Below are positions 1-6,390 of a stretch of DNA of 13,217 nucleotides, one piece after another. The stretch is from the NCBI GenBank assembly GCA_005879815.1, contig VBKA01000002.1, forward strand, positions 1 to 13,217, written 5' to 3'. The translations under genes and the position numbers were made by a program. The notes below the pieces were generated by a model that did no database searches, had not been told where the DNA came from, and saw only the letters and a program-made list of their open reading frames with translations. This stretch comes from Chloroflexota bacterium (lineage in GTDB: Bacteria; Chloroflexota; Limnocylindria; QHBO01). Positions within the stretch are counted from its first letter, which is position 1; every line of letters begins with the position of its first letter.

Positions 1-1630
1 CTACCTGGGCGAGCAGGGCTTCGGCATGACCGACATTCCCCCACGCGGGCAGCGGGTCTACCTGAAGCGCACCGGCAACATGAGCACTGGCGGCATCAGC
101 ATCGACCGCACGGAGGAGATCCACCCGGAGAACGCTGAGATCGCCGAGCTGGCGGCCCGGGTAGTGGGCCTGGACATCGCCGGCATCGACTTCCTGTGCC
201 CCGACATCAGCCAGCCGGTCAGCGAGGTTGGGGGCGGGATCGTGGAGGTCAACGCAGCACCCGGCTTCCGGATGCACACCCATCCGACCGAGGGCGAGGC
301 GCAGTACGTCGCCAAGCCGGTCATCGACATGCTCTTCCCGCCCGCCACCCCGTCGCGCATCCCGATCGTGTCGATCACCGGCAGCAACGGCAAGACGACC
401 ACCGCGCGGATGGTGACTCACATCCTCAAGGGCATGGGCCGCAAGGTGGGGCTGACCTCCACCGATGGGATATTCGTGGACGGGCGGCTGATCCGGCGCG
501 GCGACATGAGCGGGCCGCGTTCCGCGTCGACCGTCCTCCAGAATCCCATGGTCGACTTCGCCGTCTTCGAGGTCGCGCGCGGCGGGATTCTCCGCGAGGG
601 GCTCGGCTACCAGCGCAACGACGTGGCGGTGGTCCTCAACGTCACCGGCGACCACCTGGGCCTGGGCGGCATCACCTCGATGCGCCAGCTCGCCGCGGTG
701 AAGCAGGTGATCGTGGAAGCGGTGCCGCGCTCCGGGACCGCCGTGCTCAACGCGGACGATGCGTACGTGGCGCCCATGGGCCGGCACTGCTCCGGCTCGG
801 TGATCTACTTCTCGATGAATCCGGACAACGAGATGCTGAAGCGCCAGGCGTCGCGTGGGCGACGTTCCGTCACTGTCGAGAACGGGCGCAACGGCGAGAT
901 GATCGTCCTGCGCCAGGGCCGGAAGTCGATGCCCCTGGTGTGGACGCACCTGATCCCCGCCACCTTCGAAGGTCGCGCGCGCATGAACGTGCAGAACGCG
1001 CTGGCGGCGGCCGGGGCGGCGTGGGCTTCTGGCGCCCATTTGCATGACATCCGGCAGGGGCTCCGGACGTTCACCACCAGCTACTACATGGCCCCTGGGC
1101 GCCTGAACATCATGGATCTCGATGGCTTCCGGGTGCTCGTCGACTATGCCCACAACCCGCCGGCGGTGCTGGCGCTGGGCGAGTTCGTGGAGCGGCTGGC
1201 ACAGCCTTCGCCGGGAGGCGCTCAACCGCTGGTCACCGGCCGGCGGATCGGGGTAATGGCCACAGCCGGCGACCGGCGAGACGACGACATCCGCGAGCTC
1301 GGCCGCATCGCGGCGCGCTACTTCGACCACATCGTGGTGCGCGAAGACCGCAACCCGCGCGGCCGCAAGCGCGGAGCGATTGCCGAACTCGTCGTCGAAG
1401 GGGTTCGGGAGGCGATGACGGATGGCGCTCGCTGCCAGGAGGTCGAGACGCTGCTCGACGAGATGGAGGCCACGCGCCACGCGCTCGACCTAGGCCAGTC
1501 GGGAGACCTGGTGGTCGTCTGCGTCGACTACGCCAACGAAGTCTGGAAGGAGCTCCAGCGGCGCCAGCACGGCGCCTCGAGCGCGGATGTTTCCTCAGAT
1601 GGACCGATGGAGCCCCTCGGCCCGGGCTAG
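1..1630 (+). CDS. cphA: Cyanophycin synthetase, C-terminal two-thirds (5' end outside window)
   Basis: The product polymerises aspartate and arginine, with ATP, into the cytoplasmic nitrogen reserve cyanophycin. The frame is open from base 2, so the ATG at 26 is internal; about 542 of the usual 870-900 residues are present. Counting from that ATG, the end of the ATP-grasp module is seen (NMSTGG at 18-23, VGLDIAGID, EVNAAPGFRMH). A linker with LFP and PSRIPI leads to the Mur ligase module: P-loop GSNGKTTT at 119-126, TSTDGIF, ARGGILREGL, NVTGDHLGLGG, NADD, DYAHNP at 373-378, AGDRRDDD, and the basic substrate-side motif REDRNPRGR at 439-447. These follow cyanobacterial CphA closely. No frameshift or missing catalytic motif is visible in the part present. 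The stop TAG overlaps the stop of the convergent CphA-like gene. The absence of the N-terminal domain is due only to the window edge. Confidence 0.95.
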   Translation, partial: YLGEQGFGMTDIPPRGQRVYLKRTGNMSTGGISIDRTEEIHPENAEIAELAARVVGLDIAGIDFLCPDISQPVSEVGGGIVEVNAAPGFRMHTHPTEGEAQYVAKPVIDMLFPPATPSRIPIVSITGSNGKTTTARMVTHILKGMGRKVGLTSTDGIFVDGRLIRRGDMSGPRSASTVLQNPMVDFAVFEVARGGILREGLGYQRNDVAVVLNVTGDHLGLGGITSMRQLAAVKQVIVEAVPRSGTAVLNADDAYVAPMGRHCSGSVIYFSMNPDNEMLKRQASRGRRSVTVENGRNGEMIVLRQGRKSMPLVWTHLIPATFEGRARMNVQNALAAAGAAWASGAHLHDIRQGLRTFTTSYYMAPGRLNIMDLDGFRVLVDYAHNPPAVLALGEFVERLAQPSPGGAQPLVTGRRIGVMATAGDRRDDDIRELGRIAARYFDHIVVREDRNPRGRKRGAIAELVVEGVREAMTDGARCQEVETLLDEMEATRHALDLGQSGDLVVVCVDYANEVWKELQRRQHGASSADVSSDGPMEPLGPG

Positions 1631-1635
1631 GCTCC
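1609..1635. terminator. Possible hairpin at the convergent stops of cphA and the Mur ligase gene
   Basis: GGAGCC (1609-1614) and GGCTCC (1630-1635) can pair around a GC-rich 15-base loop. An alternative smaller stem is AGCCC with GGGCT (1611-1615 and 1624-1628). The structure spans both stop codons, where a bidirectional terminator would be useful. There is no T-tract on either strand, so it is not a canonical intrinsic terminator, and in sequence this GC-rich it could arise by chance. Confidence 0.25.
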
Positions 1636-3258
1636 TAGGCGGCGGACGAGCTCGCGGACGCGCTCGACGGTGACAGGCTCGAAGCCGCGCTGCTGAAGCC
1701 AGTCGAACACCTCGGCGCGCTCCACGTGGGTCATCACGGCGGCGATGTCACCGGTCTGCGACCGACGGAGTAACGCCTTCAGCGTCTCGAGCTCGGTGGG
1801 ATAGGCAATGACCTCGCCATCGAACCCGCCTCGGGCCACTCCCTCGCGAAAGAGATCGTTCATCTCCTCGAGACCGCGTCCGCGCAGGTAGTGCCGTTTC
1901 TCGGCGATGACAACTTCGTCGGCGCCCCGACCGGCGAGCTCGCCCATGTTGCGGAGCATCTCATCGGTCCGATCTCCGGCGGTACCGAGGCCGAGGCGGA
2001 TGCGACCCCGGCCGTCATCGCGGGACGTCCGGCCGACCAGTGCCCGGCAGACCTCGAGCAGGCCCGCGAGGCCAGCCTCGTTGTGCGCAAAATCGATCAG
2101 CACCAGCACGCCGCGCCGCTCGAACAGGTTGAGCCGGCCTGGGTTGGCGTCAAGATCGCGCCCGAACGAGCGGAGGCCCGCGCTGATCTGCTCCGGCTCG
2201 AGACCGATGGCGTCGCAGGCGGCAGCCGCGGCGAGCGCGTTCGCGACATTCACGCGCGACAGGCCGGCAAACGTCACCGGCAGCTCGCTTGACCGCGCCA
2301 GCCGAATCGGCTTGGCACGGGGCTTTCGGATCGTGATCCAGCCTCGGTCCAGGAAGGCGGCGCGCCCACCTCGCTGAAGCGACGCCCGGATCGCCGGAGA
2401 ATCGGCATCGGTCGTGAACGGATACCAGTGCGCTCGCGTCTCCCGGCGCATCCGCCACACTCGCGGATCGTCTGCGTTCAGGACCGCCCAACCGTCACGG
2501 CGCGTGACACGGACGAGCGTCGCCTTCACCTCCGCCAGCTCGTCGAGGGTGTCGATCCCCTGCAGCCCCAGGTGGTCCGGGCTGACATTGGTGACGACCG
2601 CCACATCGTTGTGGTCATAGCCGAGTCCTCGCAGCAGGATGCCGCCGCGAGCGGTCTCGAGGACCGCCAGCTGCATGCCCGGCTCGGACAGGATGCGGCC
2701 GGCTCCGCCGAAGCCCGTCCAATCCCCCGCCTCGACCAGCTCACCGCGGACGTAGATCCCGTCCGAGTTGGTCATGCCCGTAACCAGGCCCGCTTCTGAC
2801 GCGATGTGCGCGATGAGTCGCGTGGTCGTGCTCTTCCCGTTGGTCCCGGTGATCGCCACCAGTGGGATCCGCGGAGACGGCACCGATGCAAGCGGCCCCA
2901 ACGCCAATGCCCGCAGCGCCTTGAGCTCCCGACGGATCCCGCTCCTGCCCAGCGCGATCCTGGCGGCGGCTGAGCCGATCGCCTGGGAGATCGTTCGCCG
3001 GCGCCACGGGTAGGCAACCAGCGCCCGCAACCCGTCCACGGAGGTCCGGTCCGTCAGGCGCGGCGCGGGCAGGCCGATGCCTTCGTAGAGCCGGCGCACC
3101 TGCTCACCAGCGGCGGCGACCACGGACTCTGCGACGCCGGGTGATTTGGCCTCGAATTCGAGCTTGACGGCGGGCCTCACGAAGAAGCGATTCGGCCCGT
3201 CGAGCACCCTTAGCTCGAGCAGCTCAGCCTCCGGTCGCGCCCGCGGCTGGCTCGACAT
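1627..3258 (-). CDS. Standalone CphA-like Mur ligase lacking the ATP-grasp module
   Basis: This is a predicted ATP-dependent amide ligase of the Mur ligase superfamily, closest in motifs to the C-terminal half of cyanophycin synthetase. In the 543-residue reading from ATG 3258 it has P-loop GTNGKSTTT at 138-146, TNSDGIYV, ARGGIL at 203-208, NVSPDHLGL, EVK at 243-245, NADDP at 261-265, DFAHNEAG at 389-396 and GTAGDRTDE. The first 120 residues resemble the CphA N-terminal domain: LRVLDGPN near residue 16, YEGIGLPAPRLTDRTS, and the VAYPW segment near 81. The roughly 300-residue ATP-grasp module that should follow is absent. A GTG at 3276 is in frame, but a TATACT box lies between it and the ATG with 7 bases to the ATG, so a leaderless ATG start is preferred. 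The gene is convergent with cphA and divergent from the M20 peptidase. The substrate is unknown; the DNPR-like pocket motif is altered. Confidence 0.85.
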   Translation of the reverse strand: MSSQPRARPEAELLELRVLDGPNRFFVRPAVKLEFEAKSPGVAESVVAAAGEQVRRLYEGIGLPAPRLTDRTSVDGLRALVAYPWRRRTISQAIGSAAARIALGRSGIRRELKALRALALGPLASVPSPRIPLVAITGTNGKSTTTRLIAHIASEAGLVTGMTNSDGIYVRGELVEAGDWTGFGGAGRILSEPGMQLAVLETARGGILLRGLGYDHNDVAVVTNVSPDHLGLQGIDTLDELAEVKATLVRVTRRDGWAVLNADDPRVWRMRRETRAHWYPFTTDADSPAIRASLQRGGRAAFLDRGWITIRKPRAKPIRLARSSELPVTFAGLSRVNVANALAAAAACDAIGLEPEQISAGLRSFGRDLDANPGRLNLFERRGVLVLIDFAHNEAGLAGLLEVCRALVGRTSRDDGRGRIRLGLGTAGDRTDEMLRNMGELAGRGADEVVIAEKRHYLRGRGLEEMNDLFREGVARGGFDGEVIAYPTELETLKALLRRSQTGDIAAVMTHVERAEVFDWLQQRGFEPVTVERVRELVRRLGA

Positions 3259-3265
3259 GGCCGCG

Positions 3266-3273
3266 AGTATACT
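3266..3273. promoter_or_regulatory. Palindromic -10 element, putative bidirectional leaderless promoter
   Basis: AGTATACT is a perfect palindrome, so a TATACT hexamer reads on both strands. On the + strand it ends 9 bases before ATG 3283 of the M20 gene; on the - strand it ends 7 bases before ATG 3258 of the Mur ligase gene. Neither start has a Shine-Dalgarno, and the ATG-to-ATG gap is only 24 bases, so both transcripts would be leaderless or nearly so. No convincing -35 box is seen on either side, as is common with leaderless promoters in high-GC bacteria. Symmetric -10 elements driving divergent transcription are known in bacteria. Confidence 0.6.
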
Positions 3274-3282
3274 CACGCGCCG

Positions 3283-4470
3283 ATGCCCAGCCTCCAGCCC
3301 GGCTCCCCCTCCCTGAGCGTGCTGCGCGAGGCGGTGGCGAGCCGATTTGACCGATACCTCGCCGAGCTCGAGGAGCTCGTCAACATGGACTGTGGGTCAT
3401 TCGCGCCCGAGGGCGTAAACGCGGTTGCGACGCACGTCCAGGCGGAGCTTGCTCGCCTGGGAGCCGACGTCGAGCGCATCGGCCACGAGCCCATTGATGG
3501 CGAGCCTCAGCTGGGCGACCTCGTGGTCGGCCGGCTCAAGGGGACTGGTCCGCGCCTGCTGCTCATCGGGCACATGGACACCGTCTTCGGGCCCGGGACT
3601 GCGGCCGAGCGGCCGTTTCGGCGCAACGGCGATCGCGCGACCGGTCCAGGAACCAGCGACATGAAGGGCGGCCTGCTGGCGGGGCTGCATGCCATCGGGG
3701 CATTGCAAGACGTCGGCGCGACGCCGGCGATCACCTTCGTCGCCAACCCGGACGAGGAGATCGGCTCGCCCTTCTCCGGCCACCACATCCGCGCCCTGGC
3801 GGCCGAATACGACGCAGCGCTCGTCCTGGAGTGTGCGCGCGCGAACGGCGACATCGTCAGTGCCCGCAAGGGCGTCGCGGACCTGGTCATCGACTTCCAT
3901 GGCCGCGCCGCGCACGCCGGCGTGGAGCCCGAGAAGGGACGCAACGCGATCCTGGCGGCTGCCCGAGCGGTCGAGCAGCTCCACTCGCTCAAGGGCAAAT
4001 GGGAAGGCGTCACCGTCAACGCGGGCGTGATCGCCGGGGGCACCCGTCCCAACGTCATCGCCGCGGAGTGCCGGCTCGAGGTCGACCTCCGGGCCCCGAA
4101 TTCGCAATCCTTCGATGAGGCTCGCAAGGCCGTGGACAAGATCATTGCGGAGCCCGGCGTCCGCGGAGTGATCGCAGACCTCCGCGAGGCAGCCATGCAC
4201 CGACCGATGGAGGCGTCTCCTGCCGGCAAGCGGCTCGCGCAGCTCGCGGTGTCGATCGCCGAGGAGCTGGGCTTCGAGCTCCACGACGCCGCGACTGGCG
4301 GCGCCAGCGACGCGAACACCACCTCGGCCGCCGGTCTTCCGACGCTCGACGGCCTGGGCCCGATCGGCGGCGACGATCATTCCGACCACGAGTGGCTCGA
4401 CCTCTCTAGCGTCGTACCCCGCACCACGCTCCTGGCATCGCTGATCTCCCGCATCGCAGGTGCGCTCTAG
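3283..4470 (+). CDS. M20 family zinc metallopeptidase, glutamate carboxypeptidase (CPG2) type
   Basis: This is a predicted di-zinc exopeptidase that removes a C-terminal amino acid, in the best-known relatives glutamate, from an amide or peptide. All five metal ligands of the family can be placed: H97 in GHMDTV, D126 in SDMKGG, E159 after the general base E158 in PDEEIG, E183 in LECAR and H366 in GDDHSDH. Their spacing nearly equals that of Pseudomonas carboxypeptidase G2 (29 residues from first His to Asp). The lid/dimerisation domain carries GRAAHAG with its conserved His. The length of 395 aa is normal. There is no signal peptide, so it is probably cytoplasmic, unlike secreted CPG2. ATG 3283 is chosen because it lies 9 bases after the shared TATACT box; there is no Shine-Dalgarno. 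The gene is divergent from the CphA-like ligase, suggesting related substrates. True specificity cannot be read from sequence. Confidence 0.88.
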   Translation: MPSLQPGSPSLSVLREAVASRFDRYLAELEELVNMDCGSFAPEGVNAVATHVQAELARLGADVERIGHEPIDGEPQLGDLVVGRLKGTGPRLLLIGHMDTVFGPGTAAERPFRRNGDRATGPGTSDMKGGLLAGLHAIGALQDVGATPAITFVANPDEEIGSPFSGHHIRALAAEYDAALVLECARANGDIVSARKGVADLVIDFHGRAAHAGVEPEKGRNAILAAARAVEQLHSLKGKWEGVTVNAGVIAGGTRPNVIAAECRLEVDLRAPNSQSFDEARKAVDKIIAEPGVRGVIADLREAAMHRPMEASPAGKRLAQLAVSIAEELGFELHDAATGGASDANTTSAAGLPTLDGLGPIGGDDHSDHEWLDLSSVVPRTTLLASLISRIAGAL

Positions 4471-4472
4471 GA

Positions 4473-4490
4473 GCGGTTGCCCGCAGCCGC
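4473..4490 (+). terminator. Hairpin after the M20 gene, possible terminator or operator
   Basis: GCGGTTG (4473-4479) and CAGCCGC (4484-4490) form a 7-bp stem, one pair being G-U in RNA, with a CCCG tetraloop. It starts three bases after the M20 stop codon and ends 12 bases before the TAGAAT box of the next operon. There is no T-tract. It could separate the M20 transcript from the dehydrogenase operon, or be a protein-binding inverted repeat upstream of that operon's promoter. Confidence 0.35.
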
Positions 4491-4502
4491 CATCGGTCCG
4501 GC

Positions 4503-4508
4503 TAGAAT
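4503..4508 (+). promoter_or_regulatory. Putative -10 box (TAGAAT) of the thioesterase/BKD operon
   Basis: TAGAAT is a good -10 match and ends 9 bases before GTG 4518, the same gap as on the M20 side of the palindromic promoter. No Shine-Dalgarno precedes the GTG, so a leaderless or near-leaderless mRNA is likely. A TTGCCC at 4477-4482 would need a 20-base spacer and is probably not a real -35. Confidence 0.5.
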
Positions 4509-4517
4509 CGATGGTCC

Positions 4518-4958
4518 GTGACCGATGAGTTCCGCCATCGCACCCGCGTGGAGGTGCGATTCCGCGATCTGGACACGTTCGGGCACGTCAACAACGCCGT
4601 CACCACCAGCTACGTCGAGCACGGGCGGATCCGATACCTGCGCGACGTCCTTGGTTTTTCGCCGGTCGGGGAGATGCCCATGATCCTGGCCATGATCCAG
4701 GTCGACTACGTCACGCCAATCTTCTTTGGGGAGTCCGTCGACATCGGATCGCGCGTGGACTGGATCGGAAGCACCAGCCTTGCCATGTCGCACCGGCTCA
4801 CGGCCGGAGCGGACGATCACGAGGTGGCCCGCGCCACATCGGTCCTGGTCGCCTACGACTACGCGGAGTCCAGACCGATGCCGGTGCCCCAGGAGTGGCG
4901 CACGACCCTGGCCGTCCATGAAGGGCGCGACCTGGCGCGGCCACAGCCGAACCAATGA
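4518..4958 (+). CDS. Hotdog-fold acyl-CoA thioesterase (4HBT/YbgC-like)
   Basis: This is a predicted cytoplasmic thioesterase that hydrolyses an acyl-CoA to the free acid and CoA. The N-terminal signature RFRDLDTFGHVNN is present at residues 14-26, followed by YVEHGRIRYL. The second Asp of DLD (residue 19) aligns with the catalytic Asp17 of Pseudomonas 4-hydroxybenzoyl-CoA thioesterase. The length of 146 aa is typical for a single hotdog domain. The GTG start is preferred because it lies 9 bases from a TAGAAT box, and the signature would be cut by starts further in. It is the first gene of the operon, and its TGA overlaps the ATG of the E3 gene (ATGA), so the two are translationally coupled. 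Its partners suggest action on branched-chain acyl-CoAs or overflow products of the dehydrogenase; that is an inference, since acyl preference is not visible. Confidence 0.85.
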   Translation: MTDEFRHRTRVEVRFRDLDTFGHVNNAVTTSYVEHGRIRYLRDVLGFSPVGEMPMILAMIQVDYVTPIFFGESVDIGSRVDWIGSTSLAMSHRLTAGADDHEVARATSVLVAYDYAESRPMPVPQEWRTTLAVHEGRDLARPQPNQ

Positions 4959-6373
4959 GCGACGCGCAGGCCTTCGACCTGCTCATCCTGGGCGGAGGGA
5001 TGAGCTACGTCGGCGCGATTCGTGCTGCGCAGCTCGGCATGAAGGTCGGGCTGGTTGAGCGCGACAAGCTCGGCGGCACCTGCCTGAATCGCGGCTGCAT
5101 CCCCTCCAAAGCGCTGCTCGAGACGGCTGATCTTCTCCACCGCGTCAGCGAGCAGGGGGCCGAGTTCGGGCTTACCGGATCCGATGGGGTCGGCCTCGAC
5201 TACGGCGCTCTCGCCACGCGCAAGGACGCCGTGGTCGACAAGCACGTACGGGGGGTCGAGTTCCTCCTCAAGAAGAACGCGGTGACCGTCCTCCATGGCA
5301 ACGGGGTGCTCACCTCGCCGACCAGCGTCCACGTCTCTGGCGGCGAATCCGGTGACCTCGACGCCTCCAGCACCGACCTGATCCTGGCGACCGGCTCCGC
5401 GCCCCGTTCGCTGCCGGGTCTCGACCTCGACGGCGAGCGGATCATCACCTCCGACGAGGCGCTCACCCGGACGATCGCCCCGCGCTCGGTCACGATCGTG
5501 GGCGCCGGCGCAATCGGGGTCGAATGGGCGAGCCTGTACCGCGACTTCGGCGCCGAAGTAACGCTTGTCGAGTTCCTGGATCGCATCGTCCCGCTGGAAG
5601 ATCCAGAGATCAGCAAGGAGCTGGCGCGCCTCTTCCGCAAGCGCGGAATCACGATCCACGCCGCGTCCACCATCGACCCGGAGACGATCAAGCGCACCGA
5701 GCAAGGACTCACCTTCACCATCGCCGCCCGCGATTGGGAGAAGCGAACCGAGGCAGGCAGCGAGCTGATCCTGGTCGCGGTCGGTCGGCGGCCGCTCACC
5801 GAGGGCATCGGGCTGGAGCAGATCGAGGGCGTGAAGGTGGACCGCGGCTTCGTGATCGTCGACGACCACCTGCGCACCGGCGCGCCCCACCTGTACGCGA
5901 TCGGCGACATTGTCCCGGGCTTCGCGCTCGCGCACGTCGCCAGCCACGAGTCGGTGGTGGCGGTCGAGACCATCGCCGGCCACGATCCCGAGCCGATCCG
6001 CATGGACCTCATGCCACGCGTCACCTTCTGCCGCCCGCAGATCGCCTCGCTTGGCTTCACGGAGCAGGAGGCGCGCGACAAGGGTCGCGAAGTCAAGGTC
6101 GGCAGCTTCCCCTTCCGTGCGCTGGGCAAGGCGACCATCGTTGGCGAGATCGACGGGTTTGCGAAGATGGTGGCCGATGCACAGACCGGCGAGCTCCTGG
6201 GCGCGCACCTCATCGGTCCACACGCCGGCGACCTGCTGGCCGAGCCAACGCTGGCCCGGCTCGTGCAGGCCACGACCGCGGAGATCGCCATGAGCGTCCA
6301 CGCCCATCCGACCCTTACCGAAGTCCTCGCCGAAGCCGCCCTGGCGGTCGACGGCGCGGCGATCCACGTTTGA
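4955..6373 (+). CDS. lpdA: Dihydrolipoyl dehydrogenase (E3 of the 2-oxoacid dehydrogenase complex)
   Basis: This FAD flavoprotein reoxidises the dihydrolipoyl group of E2 and passes electrons to NAD+. The redox disulfide lies in GGTCLNRGCIPSK (C43 and C48). A second Rossmann motif for NAD, VGAGAIGVEWASLY, is near 180, the FAD-side YAIGD is near 315, and the dimer-interface catalytic HAHPTLTE carries H451 with E456. The length of 472 aa is normal. The N-terminal FAD dinucleotide motif is odd: residues 13-18 read GGGMSY instead of the usual GGGPGG, one residue shorter before AIRAAQLG and without the third glycine. The rest of the protein looks intact, so it is probably active. The start overlaps the thioesterase stop by 4 bases, has no clear Shine-Dalgarno, and is likely reached by coupling. 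E1 alpha follows after 17 bases. Confidence 0.95.
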   Translation: MSDAQAFDLLILGGGMSYVGAIRAAQLGMKVGLVERDKLGGTCLNRGCIPSKALLETADLLHRVSEQGAEFGLTGSDGVGLDYGALATRKDAVVDKHVRGVEFLLKKNAVTVLHGNGVLTSPTSVHVSGGESGDLDASSTDLILATGSAPRSLPGLDLDGERIITSDEALTRTIAPRSVTIVGAGAIGVEWASLYRDFGAEVTLVEFLDRIVPLEDPEISKELARLFRKRGITIHAASTIDPETIKRTEQGLTFTIAARDWEKRTEAGSELILVAVGRRPLTEGIGLEQIEGVKVDRGFVIVDDHLRTGAPHLYAIGDIVPGFALAHVASHESVVAVETIAGHDPEPIRMDLMPRVTFCRPQIASLGFTEQEARDKGREVKVGSFPFRALGKATIVGEIDGFAKMVADAQTGELLGAHLIGPHAGDLLAEPTLARLVQATTAEIAMSVHAHPTLTEVLAEAALAVDGAAIHV

Positions 6374-6375
6374 GC

Positions 6376-6386
6376 GGGAGAAGAGA
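6376..6386 (+). promoter_or_regulatory. Ribosome binding site that fixes the E1 alpha start
   Basis: GGGAGAAGAGA precedes ATG 6391, with GGAG 10 bases upstream. The reading frame is open far upstream, through lpdA in another frame, so this purine-rich site, together with the start of homology, identifies 6391 as the true start. Confidence 0.6.
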
Positions 6387-6390
6387 ACGC

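Noticed and set aside
3259..3276. GTG 3276 as the start of the standalone Mur ligase
   Set aside because: It would place the TATACT element inside the coding region. ATG 3258 lies 7 bases after that element and keeps all recognisable homology. GTG remains possible if transcription starts further upstream.
4511..4528. Five-codon frame starting at ATG 4511, overlapping the thioesterase start
   Set aside because: It is too close to the -10 box to be transcribed and has no feature of a leader peptide such as repeated Val/Leu/Ile codons.
5524..6390. N-terminal extension of E1 alpha back into lpdA
   Set aside because: The extension is the Arg/Gly-rich wrong-frame reading of lpdA. Homology begins near 6391, which has its own Shine-Dalgarno.
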